Source: Microbacterium tenebrionis (GTDB lineage Bacteria; Actinomycetota; Actinomycetes; Actinomycetales; Microbacteriaceae). From it: DNA of 64,000 nt. The stretch is from contig NZ_CAHJXQ010000005.1 of NCBI RefSeq assembly GCF_903645325.1, forward strand, positions 62,001-126,000, written 5' to 3'. Positions 15,666-23,995 of this stretch are shown one piece after another (within the stretch, counting starts at the first letter, position 1; each line of letters opens with the position of its first letter). The notes under the pieces are model-generated. The model had not been told where the DNA came from. It saw only the letters and a list, made by a program, of their open reading frames with translations, and made no database searches. A program made the position numbers and the translations under genes.

Positions 15666-16610
15666 ATGACGACCTCCACCCTCCCCTCCGCGGCACCACC
15701 GCGATCCGGCCGTGACGCGACCTCGTCGCGTACGCGGCGGAACGGAATGGCGAAGTTCCGACGACGCTCAGCGCCATATCTCTTCGTGCTTCCGTTTCTC
15801 GTGATCTTCGTCGCGTTCAGCGTTTATCCGCTGATCTTCACCGCGCGGCTGAGCTTCACGAACTGGCGCGGATCGGGTGCCGCGGAGTGGGTGGGCTGGG
15901 GCAACTACACGTACCTCCTCACCAGTGAGGCGTTCTGGAGCTCGCTGGGCAACTCGGCAGTCCTGTGGCTGCTGATCGTCCCGATCCAGATCGTTCTGGC
16001 GGTGATCGTCGCCGTCCTGCTCAACTCGGCGAAGCTCAAGCTGCGCGGGCTGTACCGCGTCGCGTTCATCGTGCCGTTCGTCACCCCGCTCGTCGCCGTC
16101 GCCCAGATCTGGGTGGTGCTGTTCGACCAGCAGTACGGAGCGATCAACGCGTTCCTCGGTGTGTTCGGCATCCCGGACATCGGCTGGCTCACGACCAGCG
16201 CTTGGGCGAAACCCACGCTCGCGCTGCTGTTCCTCTGGAAGACGACCGGCTTCATCATCATCATCCTGCTGTCGGGTCTGCAGTCGATCGACGGCTCCAT
16301 GTATGAAGCCGCGGAGCTCGATGGCGCGTCGAAGCTCCGGCAGCTGTGGAGCATCACCGTGCCGCTGCTGCGCCGCACCATCATGTTCGCCGTCGTGCTG
16401 CAGACTCTCGCCGTCTTCCAGATGTTCGCCGAGCCGTTCGTCGTCACCCAGGGCGGGCCGTACAACTCCACGACCACGGCGGGTTACTACCTCTACAACC
16501 ACATCACGCGCGGCGATCTCGGTACCGGAGCGGCGAACTCCTTCCTGCTCGTCATCCTCGTGATGGTGCTCTCGCTGTTCTTCGTCCGAATGCTGAGAGC
16601 CAAGGACTGA
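15666..16610 (+). CDS. sugar ABC transporter permease (MalF type)
   Basis: The 314-residue protein has six predicted membrane helices after a basic N-terminus, starting with YLFVLPFLVIFVAFSVYPLI. It carries the EAA loop that contacts the ATPase: YEAAELDGASKLRQLWSITV. It starts 13 bases after the binding-protein gene. Together with the next gene it forms the heterodimeric channel. No ATPase is encoded nearby, so a shared MsiK-type ATPase elsewhere is expected. Confidence 0.92.
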   Translation: MTTSTLPSAAPPRSGRDATSSRTRRNGMAKFRRRSAPYLFVLPFLVIFVAFSVYPLIFTARLSFTNWRGSGAAEWVGWGNYTYLLTSEAFWSSLGNSAVLWLLIVPIQIVLAVIVAVLLNSAKLKLRGLYRVAFIVPFVTPLVAVAQIWVVLFDQQYGAINAFLGVFGIPDIGWLTTSAWAKPTLALLFLWKTTGFIIIILLSGLQSIDGSMYEAAELDGASKLRQLWSITVPLLRRTIMFAVVLQTLAVFQMFAEPFVVTQGGPYNSTTTAGYYLYNHITRGDLGTGAANSFLLVILVMVLSLFFVRMLRAKD

Positions 16611-16612
16611 TC

Positions 16613-17524
16613 ATGACCGATACCTTGACCCGCCCCGAGACGGATGCCGCGGCATCCGCCCCTCGCGCCCGAGACGAGCGCCGCCCGAGTCTGCGAATCG
16701 GCTCGCACGTCTTCCTCATGCTGCTGCTGATCGCGTTCCTCGCACCCGTCGCGTGGGCGATCGTCTCGTCGTTCAAGCAGCCGAACGACATCATCCGCGA
16801 CCCGCTGGGGTTCGACCCGACCACCTTCACGCTCGACAACTTCACCGCGATGTTCCAGGACGTCCCGGTCGCCCAGGGCTTCCTCAACACCGGAATCGTG
16901 CTCGTGGTGAAGGGCGGCATCACGCTGTTCTTCGCGCCGCTGGCGGCATTCGCGTTCGCGAAGTACAGCTTCATCGGCAAGAACCTGATCTTCGGCACCG
17001 TCCTCATCACGCTCATGCTGCCGACGATCGTGCTGATCATCCCCCTGCTGCTCGAGATGAAGGCGCTGGGCTGGGTGAACACCTACCAGGCACTGATCCT
17101 CCCCGGGGCGATCGACGCGTTCGCGATCTTCTGGATGCGCCAGGTGATCAGCGCCGTCCCGGACGAGCTGCTGGATGCTGCGCGCGTCGACGGCTGCAGT
17201 GAGTTCGGCATCTTCTGGCGCGTGATCGTGCCCGTGATCCGCCCGGGTCTGGCCGGCCTCGCCGTGCTCACGATCATGAACATCTACAACGACTTCGTGT
17301 GGCCGGTGATCGTCGCCAGCTCCGAGAGGATGTCGACCCTTCAAGTCGTCCTGTCGACGCTCGCGCAGAACATCACGGGCAACCGGATCGGCGCGGATTA
17401 CGCGACGGTCACCGGCGAGCTCCTCGCAGCGAGCTCCATCGCCCTCATCCCCCTGCTGGTGCTCTTCATCGTGCTCCAGCGTCACTTCATCAACGGCATC
17501 CTCGCCGGCAGCGTGAAAGGCTGA
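16613..17524 (+). CDS. sugar ABC transporter permease (MalG type)
   Basis: ATG 16613 lies two bases after the previous stop; an upstream extension overlaps the preceding permease and is rejected. The 303-residue protein has about six membrane helices, beginning HVFLMLLLIAFLAPVAWAI, and the EAA-like loop LLDAARVDGCSEFGIFWRVI. It is the second channel subunit of the locus A importer. Confidence 0.92.
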   Translation: MTDTLTRPETDAAASAPRARDERRPSLRIGSHVFLMLLLIAFLAPVAWAIVSSFKQPNDIIRDPLGFDPTTFTLDNFTAMFQDVPVAQGFLNTGIVLVVKGGITLFFAPLAAFAFAKYSFIGKNLIFGTVLITLMLPTIVLIIPLLLEMKALGWVNTYQALILPGAIDAFAIFWMRQVISAVPDELLDAARVDGCSEFGIFWRVIVPVIRPGLAGLAVLTIMNIYNDFVWPVIVASSERMSTLQVVLSTLAQNITGNRIGADYATVTGELLAASSIALIPLLVLFIVLQRHFINGILAGSVKG

Positions 17525-17526
17525 AT

Positions 17527-19638
17527 GTGTCACTCTCCATCACCGACCAGGCTCTCGTCTCCTCCGAGACCGGAGGCGTCCCGCGTCCCGAGTACCCCCG
17601 GCCCGATCGTGACCGCTCCGAGCGCTGGCTGACCCTCAACGGGCGTTGGGACTTCGAGGCCGATGGCATCCAGGCCGATATCACGGTGCCGTTCGCGTGG
17701 GAGAGCGAGGCGTCCGGCATCCGGCGCACGTGGCTCGAACGCGGCACGTATCGTCGACAGGTCGTCGCCCCGGTCGAGTGGGAGGGCCGTCGGGTCGTGC
17801 TGAGCTTCGGAGCCGTGCATCACCGCGCGGTCGTCCGCATCGATGGGTCGGTCGTCGGCGAGCATGTCGGCGGATACGAGTCGTTCGAGTTCGACGTCAC
17901 CGACTTCCTGGTTCCCGGCGTCGCGTCAGAGATCGAGGTCGAGGTCGAGGCCCCGGCCGACAAGCGTGCGATCGCGCATGGCAAGCAGCGGTCGATCCCG
18001 CGCGACGACTACGACGGCGTCTCGTTCACACCGACCTCGGGTATCTGGCAGTCGGTCTGGCTGGAGGCACGCGGACGCACTTATGCCCGCGAGGTGGCGC
18101 TGCGCGGCGACAGCCTGACCGGCATCGACGTCTCGATAGCTCTGCAGGGTGACGAAGTCGACGGTGCCGTGGTGCGCGCACGGGTCGAGGGCATCGAGAC
18201 CGAGCTGACGACGGATGCCGCGGGCCACGCGTCGGGCCGGATCGACCTGCCCGCGCCGCGACTGTGGTCGCCGGAGGACCCGCACCTGTACCGCGTCGAG
18301 ATCTCGGTCGGCGATGACGAGTTCGCTGACCGTGTCGTCGCGACGACGGGGCTGCGGCGCATCGAGACGCGCGGCGAGGAGCTCCGGCTGAACGGGTCGC
18401 GGCTGTACGTGCGCGGCGTGCTCGACCAGGGCTACTGGCCCGACACTGGTCTCACCGCGCCCACGGTGGAGGCGCTGCGGCGCGACATCGCGCTGGCGGG
18501 TGAGCTCGGTTACAACCTCGTCCGCAAGCACCTGAAGTTCGAGGACCCGATCTGGCTGCACGAGGCCGATGTCACCGGCATGCTCGTGTGGGCGGAGCCT
18601 GCGTGCCCGAGCCGCTTCTCGGCGGCTGCAGCCGAGGCTTTCGAAGCGCAGCTGCCTTCGATGGTCGAACGCGACGGCAACCACCCGAGCATCATCATCT
18701 GGGGCCTGTACAACGAGGAGTGGGGTCTGGACTGGGACATCCCCGGCAGCGCTGCTCGCGCCGAGGCGGCCGAGCGCGCCTACGACGTGCTGCGCGCACT
18801 CGATGACACGCGGCCGATCGTGGAGAACTCCGGCTGGTCGCACGTGAAGAGCGACCTCGTCGACTGGCACTACTACGAGCCGGATCTGGCGACGTGGAAG
18901 CAGGCCGTCGCCGACCTCGCCTCCGGCGAGCGCGAGACATTCCCGGTGCGGCTCGGCCCGGATTTCACGGTCGACAAGTCGTTCTACGGTTCGGCATCGT
19001 TCCCGCGCACCGGTGTGCCGATCCTCAACAGCGAGTACGGCGAGGGTTTCACCAGCCTCGAGCGCGCCTGGCACCTGCGGTGGGAGACGCAGGAGCTGCG
19101 CCGCCACGACCGCTACGCCGGGTACGTGTACACGGAGTTCTCGGATGTCGAGCACGAGTGCGCAGGTCTTCTGACCGAGGACCGTCGGACGAAGGACTGG
19201 GGCGGACTCATCCCCTCCGACGTGAACGCCGACACGGTGCTCGTGCTGGACATGGTGCCGGCTCGGGCCGGCGCGGATGTCGCGACGCCGGTGGCCGGAT
19301 TCGATCTCGGCGTGCAGATCTCGCATCACGGACGATCTGCACTGTCGGTAACTGTGCACGGCGCGTGGGTCACTGCTGGGTCGCCGACGGGCGTGGTTCC
19401 GGAACTCGGTGTCGTGTCGGCCGGGTCTGTCGAGGTTCAGCCGTTCCGGCTGTCAGATGCGGTGTCGCTCGCCGTTCCTGCCCGCACCGACGCCGGACGG
19501 TTCCTGATCTGGGCGACGGATGCCTCGGGTGACGTGGTGGCGCGCGCGTTCTTGGATGCCGCCGAGGTGGAAGCTCCGAACCGCCGCGGGGCTCGGGAAG
19601 GTGAGTTCGTCGGGGCAGAGGTTCCGGGGGAGGCATAG
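17527..19638 (+). CDS. glycoside hydrolase family 2 beta-glycosidase
   Basis: GTG 17527 lies two bases after the permease stop. The 703-residue enzyme shows the GH2 order: sugar-binding jelly roll (WLTLNGRWDFEADG, YRRQVVAPVEWEGRRVVLSF), immunoglobulin-like domain, TIM barrel. The acid/base is Glu397 in WGLYNEEWGLDW and the likely nucleophile is Glu503 in ILNSEYGEGF. No signal peptide is present, so it acts inside the cell on imported beta-glycosides. GH2 covers galactosidases, glucuronidases and mannosidases; the exact specificity is open. It is the end of the ABC operon. Confidence 0.9.
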   Translation: MSLSITDQALVSSETGGVPRPEYPRPDRDRSERWLTLNGRWDFEADGIQADITVPFAWESEASGIRRTWLERGTYRRQVVAPVEWEGRRVVLSFGAVHHRAVVRIDGSVVGEHVGGYESFEFDVTDFLVPGVASEIEVEVEAPADKRAIAHGKQRSIPRDDYDGVSFTPTSGIWQSVWLEARGRTYAREVALRGDSLTGIDVSIALQGDEVDGAVVRARVEGIETELTTDAAGHASGRIDLPAPRLWSPEDPHLYRVEISVGDDEFADRVVATTGLRRIETRGEELRLNGSRLYVRGVLDQGYWPDTGLTAPTVEALRRDIALAGELGYNLVRKHLKFEDPIWLHEADVTGMLVWAEPACPSRFSAAAAEAFEAQLPSMVERDGNHPSIIIWGLYNEEWGLDWDIPGSAARAEAAERAYDVLRALDDTRPIVENSGWSHVKSDLVDWHYYEPDLATWKQAVADLASGERETFPVRLGPDFTVDKSFYGSASFPRTGVPILNSEYGEGFTSLERAWHLRWETQELRRHDRYAGYVYTEFSDVEHECAGLLTEDRRTKDWGGLIPSDVNADTVLVLDMVPARAGADVATPVAGFDLGVQISHHGRSALSVTVHGAWVTAGSPTGVVPELGVVSAGSVEVQPFRLSDAVSLAVPARTDAGRFLIWATDASGDVVARAFLDAAEVEAPNRRGAREGEFVGAEVPGEA

Positions 19639-19793
19639 AAGAGGCGGGCGTCACGGCGACGGCCACCGGCCGAGCGGTGCGCACCGGTCAATGTCAAGGC
19701 CGCGGCGACGAATGCGCACGCGACGTATGGTCGAGGAGGGCGGACCGACCGAGAAGCTCTCCCGGTGCCGTGCTCGCCCTGGAGGGAGTCGTC

Positions 19794-20546
19794 ATGGCTC
19801 AATACGACGTTTTAGACCGCTCGGCGATCGTCACAGGAGCAGGCAGTGGCATCGGCAAGTCCACCGCGCTGCTGCTGGCGCAGAACGGTGCGTCCGTGGT
19901 CGTGAATGACCTGAACGCCGAGGCGGCCCAGTCGGTGGTCGACGAGATTCGCGCCGCAGGTGGCGTCGCTGAAGCGTCCGCAGGCGACGCGACCGACGCC
20001 GAGTGGATCGCCTCATCCGTCGAGCAGGCGAACAGTCTTGCCCCTCTGCGCATCGGCGTGAACAATGCCGGCATCGGTGGTGCGGCTGCGCCGACCGCCG
20101 AGTATGCGGAAGATGACTGGGACAAGGTCATCGCGATCAACCTGAACGCGGTGTTCCGCAATATGAAGGCGCAGATCCCCTCGATCCTCGACAACGGCGG
20201 CGGCTCGGTCGTCAACGTCGCGTCGATCCTGGGCAGCGTCGGCTTCGCCACCTCTCCCGCGTACGTCGCGGCGAAGCACGGCGTCGTCGGAATGACCAAG
20301 ACCGCCGCGCTGGAGTACTCGGCGCAGGGCGTGCGCGTGAACTCGGTCGGTCCCGGCTTCATCGACACGCCTCTGCTGGCGCAGATGGATGCTGAGGCGA
20401 GAGAGTTCCTCGTGTCGAAGCATCCGATCGGCCGGCTCGGGCAGGCCGACGAGGTCGCGAACCTGATCGTCTTCCTGGCGAGCGATGCCGCAAGCTTCAT
20501 CACCGGCAGCTACCACCTCGTGGATGGTGGATACACGGCTCCTTGA
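19794..20546 (+). CDS. SDR family oxidoreductase
   Basis: ATG 19794 follows GGAGGGAG; the longer upstream frame has no domain. The 250-residue protein is a classical short-chain dehydrogenase: the cofactor motif TGAGSGIGKST near the N-terminus, NNAG, and the catalytic pair Tyr157/Lys161 in SPAYVAAKHG, ending with the usual FITGSYHLVDGGYTAP. It is a soluble NAD(P)-dependent oxidoreductase. It lies 155 bp after the GH2 gene and could act on the released sugar, but it may have its own promoter. Confidence 0.9.
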   Translation: MAQYDVLDRSAIVTGAGSGIGKSTALLLAQNGASVVVNDLNAEAAQSVVDEIRAAGGVAEASAGDATDAEWIASSVEQANSLAPLRIGVNNAGIGGAAAPTAEYAEDDWDKVIAINLNAVFRNMKAQIPSILDNGGGSVVNVASILGSVGFATSPAYVAAKHGVVGMTKTAALEYSAQGVRVNSVGPGFIDTPLLAQMDAEAREFLVSKHPIGRLGQADEVANLIVFLASDAASFITGSYHLVDGGYTAP

Positions 20547-20596
20547 GGGCGGGCGTACTGACAATCGTGGAGCTGTGAGAGTGGAATGAACTGAGC

Positions 20597-20614
20597 TCTC
20601 CCCAAGTTGGGAGA
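20597..20614. terminator. small hairpin between convergent genes
   Basis: TCTCCC and GGGAGA form a six-base stem with a six-base loop between the SDR gene on the plus strand and the convergent exonuclease gene. There is no long T run. It is placed where a bidirectional terminator would be expected. Confidence 0.4.
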
Positions 20615-20622
20615 CTGGTTGC

Positions 20623-21834
20623 TCAGGCGTACCGATCGGCAAGCCACGTCTCGCCCACGATCGGGATGCCATAGTCGCGCGCCTTCCTCGCCTTTCCTGA
20701 CAGCGAATCCGGGTCGGCGGCGATGACCAATCGAGCGGCCTTGGTCACCGCCGGCTTAGGCACGATGCCGTGCTCGCGGAGCCGCTCTTCCCACTCGGAG
20801 CGAGGGCGAAGCATCTCCCCGGTGAGCACGACCACATCGCCGGCGCTGAGCGCGAAAGAGCCCATCGTCGGTGCAGTGACCTCAACCGGTCGAGCCAGGG
20901 CATCATCGACGACCGACACTGGAACCTCGAGGAGGTGCGCGACCGCGTAGAGGTCCGCGCGCTCCTCCTCGGTGGGGACCCCATCGGCCCATGCGACCGT
21001 GACGAGTGCCGACAGGTAATCGCGGTGCAGTCGCTCAACGGTCGCGCGGCCGAGCCCCGCGCGTTCGGCGAGCCCGACAAGCGCGTCCTTCTCGTGTTCT
21101 GACAAGTACCGGTCGAGAAGGCAGCGCTCGACGAGGGCGAGATACTCCGCCTGCTCATGAGTGTCGCTGACGTCGGGGACGCGGTCGATGATCCGCTCGA
21201 GGAAGCTGGGAGTATAGGCAGCCACGTCCGCACGCGGGAGCCAATCATGGCGCTCGCCTGCGTGTGGGGCGAGCATCTCCACGCTCCCGAGAAGTTGTTG
21301 CCACGATGCCTGGCCCGTGCTCCCGATATAGGCGGCGAACAGCTCCGCGGTCGCACGAGCGTCGACGGCCGCACGGTGCGCTCCGCCCAGCTCGATATCG
21401 AATGCAGCACAGCAGTCTGCGAGCGTAGTGCCGCTCCCGAGATAGGTGCGAGCCAGGCGCATCGTGCACACGCTGACCCACGGAGCGCTGCCCCAGTAGC
21501 CGGCGCGGCCGAGTTCTGCGTCGAGGAACCGAAGGTCGAACGACGCGTTATGGGCGACGATCACGCGTCCGGTCAGCAGATCTATGAGGTCACCGGCAAT
21601 GCCCGCGAACTGAGGAGCGCTCAGAATCTCACGCGCGGTGATCCCGTGGATGTCCTGGCGGCCGAGGTCTCGCCCAGGGTTGACGAGCGTCTCCCACTGT
21701 CCGGTGATCGTCCCATCCGGATCCGAATGGACGACAGACACCTCGATCGCGCGATCGGTGCCCTCGGCATAGAACCCCGTTGTCTCAAAGTCGATGGTCG
21801 CAAAGCCCGGTGCGGGGGCGGGAATCGGCGTCAT
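20623..21834 (-). CDS. DnaQ-like 3'-5' exonuclease with C-terminal BRCT domain
   Basis: The start ATG 21832-21834 (MTPIPAPAPGFATIDFETTG) places the first exonuclease motif at Asp15/Glu17. The other DEDD motifs follow: IVAHNASFDLRFLDAEL and GAHRAAVDARATAEL. After a helical linker, the last 80 residues (FALSAGDVVVLTGEM to the end in ETWLADRYA) look like a BRCT domain. The protein (403 residues) resembles actinobacterial exonuclease/BRCT proteins thought to work in DNA repair. It is a single gene, convergent with the SDR. Confidence 0.88.
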   Translation of the reverse strand: MTPIPAPAPGFATIDFETTGFYAEGTDRAIEVSVVHSDPDGTITGQWETLVNPGRDLGRQDIHGITAREILSAPQFAGIAGDLIDLLTGRVIVAHNASFDLRFLDAELGRAGYWGSAPWVSVCTMRLARTYLGSGTTLADCCAAFDIELGGAHRAAVDARATAELFAAYIGSTGQASWQQLLGSVEMLAPHAGERHDWLPRADVAAYTPSFLERIIDRVPDVSDTHEQAEYLALVERCLLDRYLSEHEKDALVGLAERAGLGRATVERLHRDYLSALVTVAWADGVPTEEERADLYAVAHLLEVPVSVVDDALARPVEVTAPTMGSFALSAGDVVVLTGEMLRPRSEWEERLREHGIVPKPAVTKAARLVIAADPDSLSGKARKARDYGIPIVGETWLADRYA

Positions 21835-22087
21835 GCTCGCCACTGTAGCGGGCGGAAGCGACACTCCCGCCATTCCGTCTCGACCTTTAGCCAGGCCCTC
21901 TACGACCAATGTCCGAGCCCTTCTCTATGGTCTGATTCAGCCGGTCCGCACGGACCACGGAGCCCCACCCGGAGCTCCGAATCGCGCCCAGAGAAGGGCG
22001 ATATTCGTCGTGCGTGCGGTCGGCGCCCTACGGCATCCGTCGTGGGGCAGGCCGGTGCTCCACGCACACTCCCAAGGGGAAAATCAC

Positions 22088-22942
22088 ATGTCCGTACCCA
22101 ACCCGCCCGCAGCTCCTGCTCCGCAGCAGATGCCTCCGCCCATGCCGCCGGTCGACCAATCAGCGACGCCCGCGAAGCGCAACGTCCTGGCGCTCGTAGC
22201 GCTCATCACCGCCGCCGTCGGATTCATCTTCGCGTGCATACCGGGCGCGCTCATCGTCGGCTGGATCCTGTTGCCGATCGCCTTCGTGCTCAGCATCGTC
22301 TCGCTGTTCCTCAAGGGGAGCGGCAAGTGGATGGGCATCGTCGGCCTCGTCGCGTCGGTCGTGGGGACGATCGTCGGCTTCGTCGTGTTCTTCGCGGTGA
22401 TGGCCGGCGTTGCCCAGGAGGCGTTCGAGGACGAGTTCGGCAGCGGCGACACAGTCGTGAGCGAGCCGACGGACGAGTCCGGCGAGGACGCCGAACCCGC
22501 CACCGAGGAAGGACCGGATGCCGCAGCCGAGGGCACGCGCGAGAACCCGTACCCGCTCGGTTCGACGATCAGCTCGTCCGACTGGACCGTCGTGATCAAT
22601 AGCCACACGGCGGATGGCGCGGCTGCGGTCGCCGAGGGCAACCAGTTCAACGAGGCGGCGCCGGCCGGTTCGCACTACGAGATCGTGAACTACACGGTCA
22701 CGTACACCGGCACGGACTCCGGGCTTGCACCCGAGGTCGGCGTGGATGTCGTCACCAGCGCCGGCAACGTGATCAACAGCTACGACGCCATGGTCGTCCT
22801 CGCGGACAACTTCATGACCGACGAGCTGTACAACGGCGCTTCGGCAACGGGCTCGCAGGCCTTCCTCGTGCCCGACGGTGAGACGGCACTGATCCGGGTG
22901 CGCCCGGGGATGTTCGCCGACGAGGTGTTCGTGCAGCCGTAG
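22088..22942 (+). CDS. membrane protein with DUF4352-like C-terminal domain
   Basis: ATG 22088 follows AGGGGA; upstream extensions are rejected. The 284-residue protein has a Pro-rich N-terminus (PAAPAPQQMPPPMPPVD), three to four hydrophobic segments (residues about 33-52, 56-78, 84-108), an acidic linker and an extracytoplasmic beta-rich domain (WTVVINSHTADG, YEIVNYTVTYTGTD, AFLVPDGETALIRVRPG) typical of DUF4352/immunoprotective-type domains. The function is unknown. The 253 bp upstream hold no other gene and probably contain its promoter. Confidence 0.75.
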   Translation: MSVPNPPAAPAPQQMPPPMPPVDQSATPAKRNVLALVALITAAVGFIFACIPGALIVGWILLPIAFVLSIVSLFLKGSGKWMGIVGLVASVVGTIVGFVVFFAVMAGVAQEAFEDEFGSGDTVVSEPTDESGEDAEPATEEGPDAAAEGTRENPYPLGSTISSSDWTVVINSHTADGAAAVAEGNQFNEAAPAGSHYEIVNYTVTYTGTDSGLAPEVGVDVVTSAGNVINSYDAMVVLADNFMTDELYNGASATGSQAFLVPDGETALIRVRPGMFADEVFVQP

Positions 22943-22957
22943 GCCGCGCGAACCGGC

Positions 22958-22980
22958 GGACGGCCATGGGGAGGCCGTCC
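22958..22980 (+). terminator. hairpin after the DUF4352-like gene
   Basis: GGACGGCC and GGCCGTCC form a perfect 8-base stem with a 7-base loop, 16 bp after the stop codon and followed by ATTT. This is a plausible intrinsic terminator and the first of three consecutive hairpins. Confidence 0.6.
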
Positions 22981-22982
22981 AT

Positions 22983-23010
22983 TTCGACGAGTAGCTGGGG
23001 CCTCGTCGAA
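22983..23010. repeat. 9-bp inverted repeat (second of three hairpins)
   Basis: TTCGACGAG and CTCGTCGAA are perfect complements with a 10-base loop. It starts three bases after the first hairpin. Its role, whether terminator, RNA structure or protein site, is not clear. Confidence 0.5.
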
Positions 23011-23041
23011 GCGGGTGAGGTGCGTGCCGCACCTCACCCGC
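23011..23041. repeat. 14-bp perfect inverted repeat (third of three hairpins)
   Basis: GCGGGTGAGGTGCG and its exact complement flank a 3-base loop, giving a very stable GC-rich stem directly adjoining the second hairpin. It ends 38 bp before the DUF2510 gene. Confidence 0.55.
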
Positions 23042-23079
23042 TCACGTTCGTGAAGGACGGCTTCCGCTAGCCTCAGGTC

Positions 23080-23974
23080 ATGAGTCAGGAGTCACCAGCG
23101 GGTTGGTTTCCCGATCCGTACGGTCGATATGAACATCGATACTGGGACGCACTGCAGTGGACCCAGCATGTGGGAGCACTGCGGCCAACAGGTGATCGAC
23201 GCACCTGTCGCCTCTCCCCCGTCAATGGCTACCGCGCAGACGACGGCCTCGACGGTGCCGGGAGCGGAGCCCACCCCGGCCGCTCCGGGCAACAAGAAGG
23301 TGCAACGGCAGCTCCGCAAGCTCGGCTTAACTGATCCAACACGCGTAGGCGGCGGCACATTGTTCACCGAGCGCGTGTTGGTCGTAAACCAAAAGGCAAA
23401 GCTCTTCGAGAAGAAGGCCGAGTACACGGTATTCGATCAGCACGGGCGAAGAGTCGGCGGTGTCCGAGAGTTCGGCGCGAGCATGTCATGGATCGCAGTT
23501 GGCCGCGACAACGCAACCAAGCGCCTGCAGATCGTCGACGCGGATGGCCGGCCGGTCGTGACGCTCACCCGGCCAGCGGTCGTCCTCAAGTCGAAGGTGA
23601 CCGTCACGCGCGACGACGGCACGCTCGTCGGGCACATCGTCCAGGAGAGCCTTGGTGTCATGGCATCTGTGCTCGGAGGCCGGTTCAACGTGCGGTTCCG
23701 GATGGAGGCTGACGGCACCCCACTCGGCACCATCGACGCGGAGGACTGGCGAGCTTGGGACTTCAGCATTCTTGATACGAGCGGGTCCGAGATCGCACGT
23801 ATCACCAAGACCTGGGCGGGCATCGGCAAGGAGAATTTCACCAAGGCGGACAACTATGTACTTGAGATGCACCGAACGCTGGAGGACCCTCTCCTGACGC
23901 TCGTCGTCTCCGCCGCACTAGTTGTTGATACCGTCCTGAAGCAGGATAGTGACGGCAACCGCCGCAATCGCTAG
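23080..23974 (+). pseudogene. frameshifted DUF2510-scramblase-like gene
   Basis: The first frame (ATG 23080) encodes a textbook DUF2510 motif (GWFPDPYGRYEHRYWD, LQWTQHV), then turns into low-complexity sequence and stops at 23334. The second frame, open across the same region, begins to make sense at about 23180 (GQQVIDAPVASPPSM) and continues to 23974 with a scramblase/LURP1-like beta-barrel pattern (YTVFDQHGRRVGGVREFG, KLQIV-type strands, IVQESLGVMASVLGGRFNV). DUF2510 plus scramblase-like domain is a common actinobacterial architecture. A single-base change near 23175-23195 would join them, so this is either a recent pseudogene or a sequencing error. Confidence 0.7.
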
Positions 23975-23995
23975 AGCGACTGAGCAGCGTATTGA

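Noticed and set aside
16493..17533. Minus-strand frame of about 346 codons opposite the second permease of locus A.
   Set aside because: Highly charged low-complexity antisense; conflicts with a clear permease.
17926..19359. 477-codon minus-strand frame opposite the GH2 gene.
   Set aside because: Antisense shadow; the plus strand has an intact GH2 enzyme with catalytic residues.
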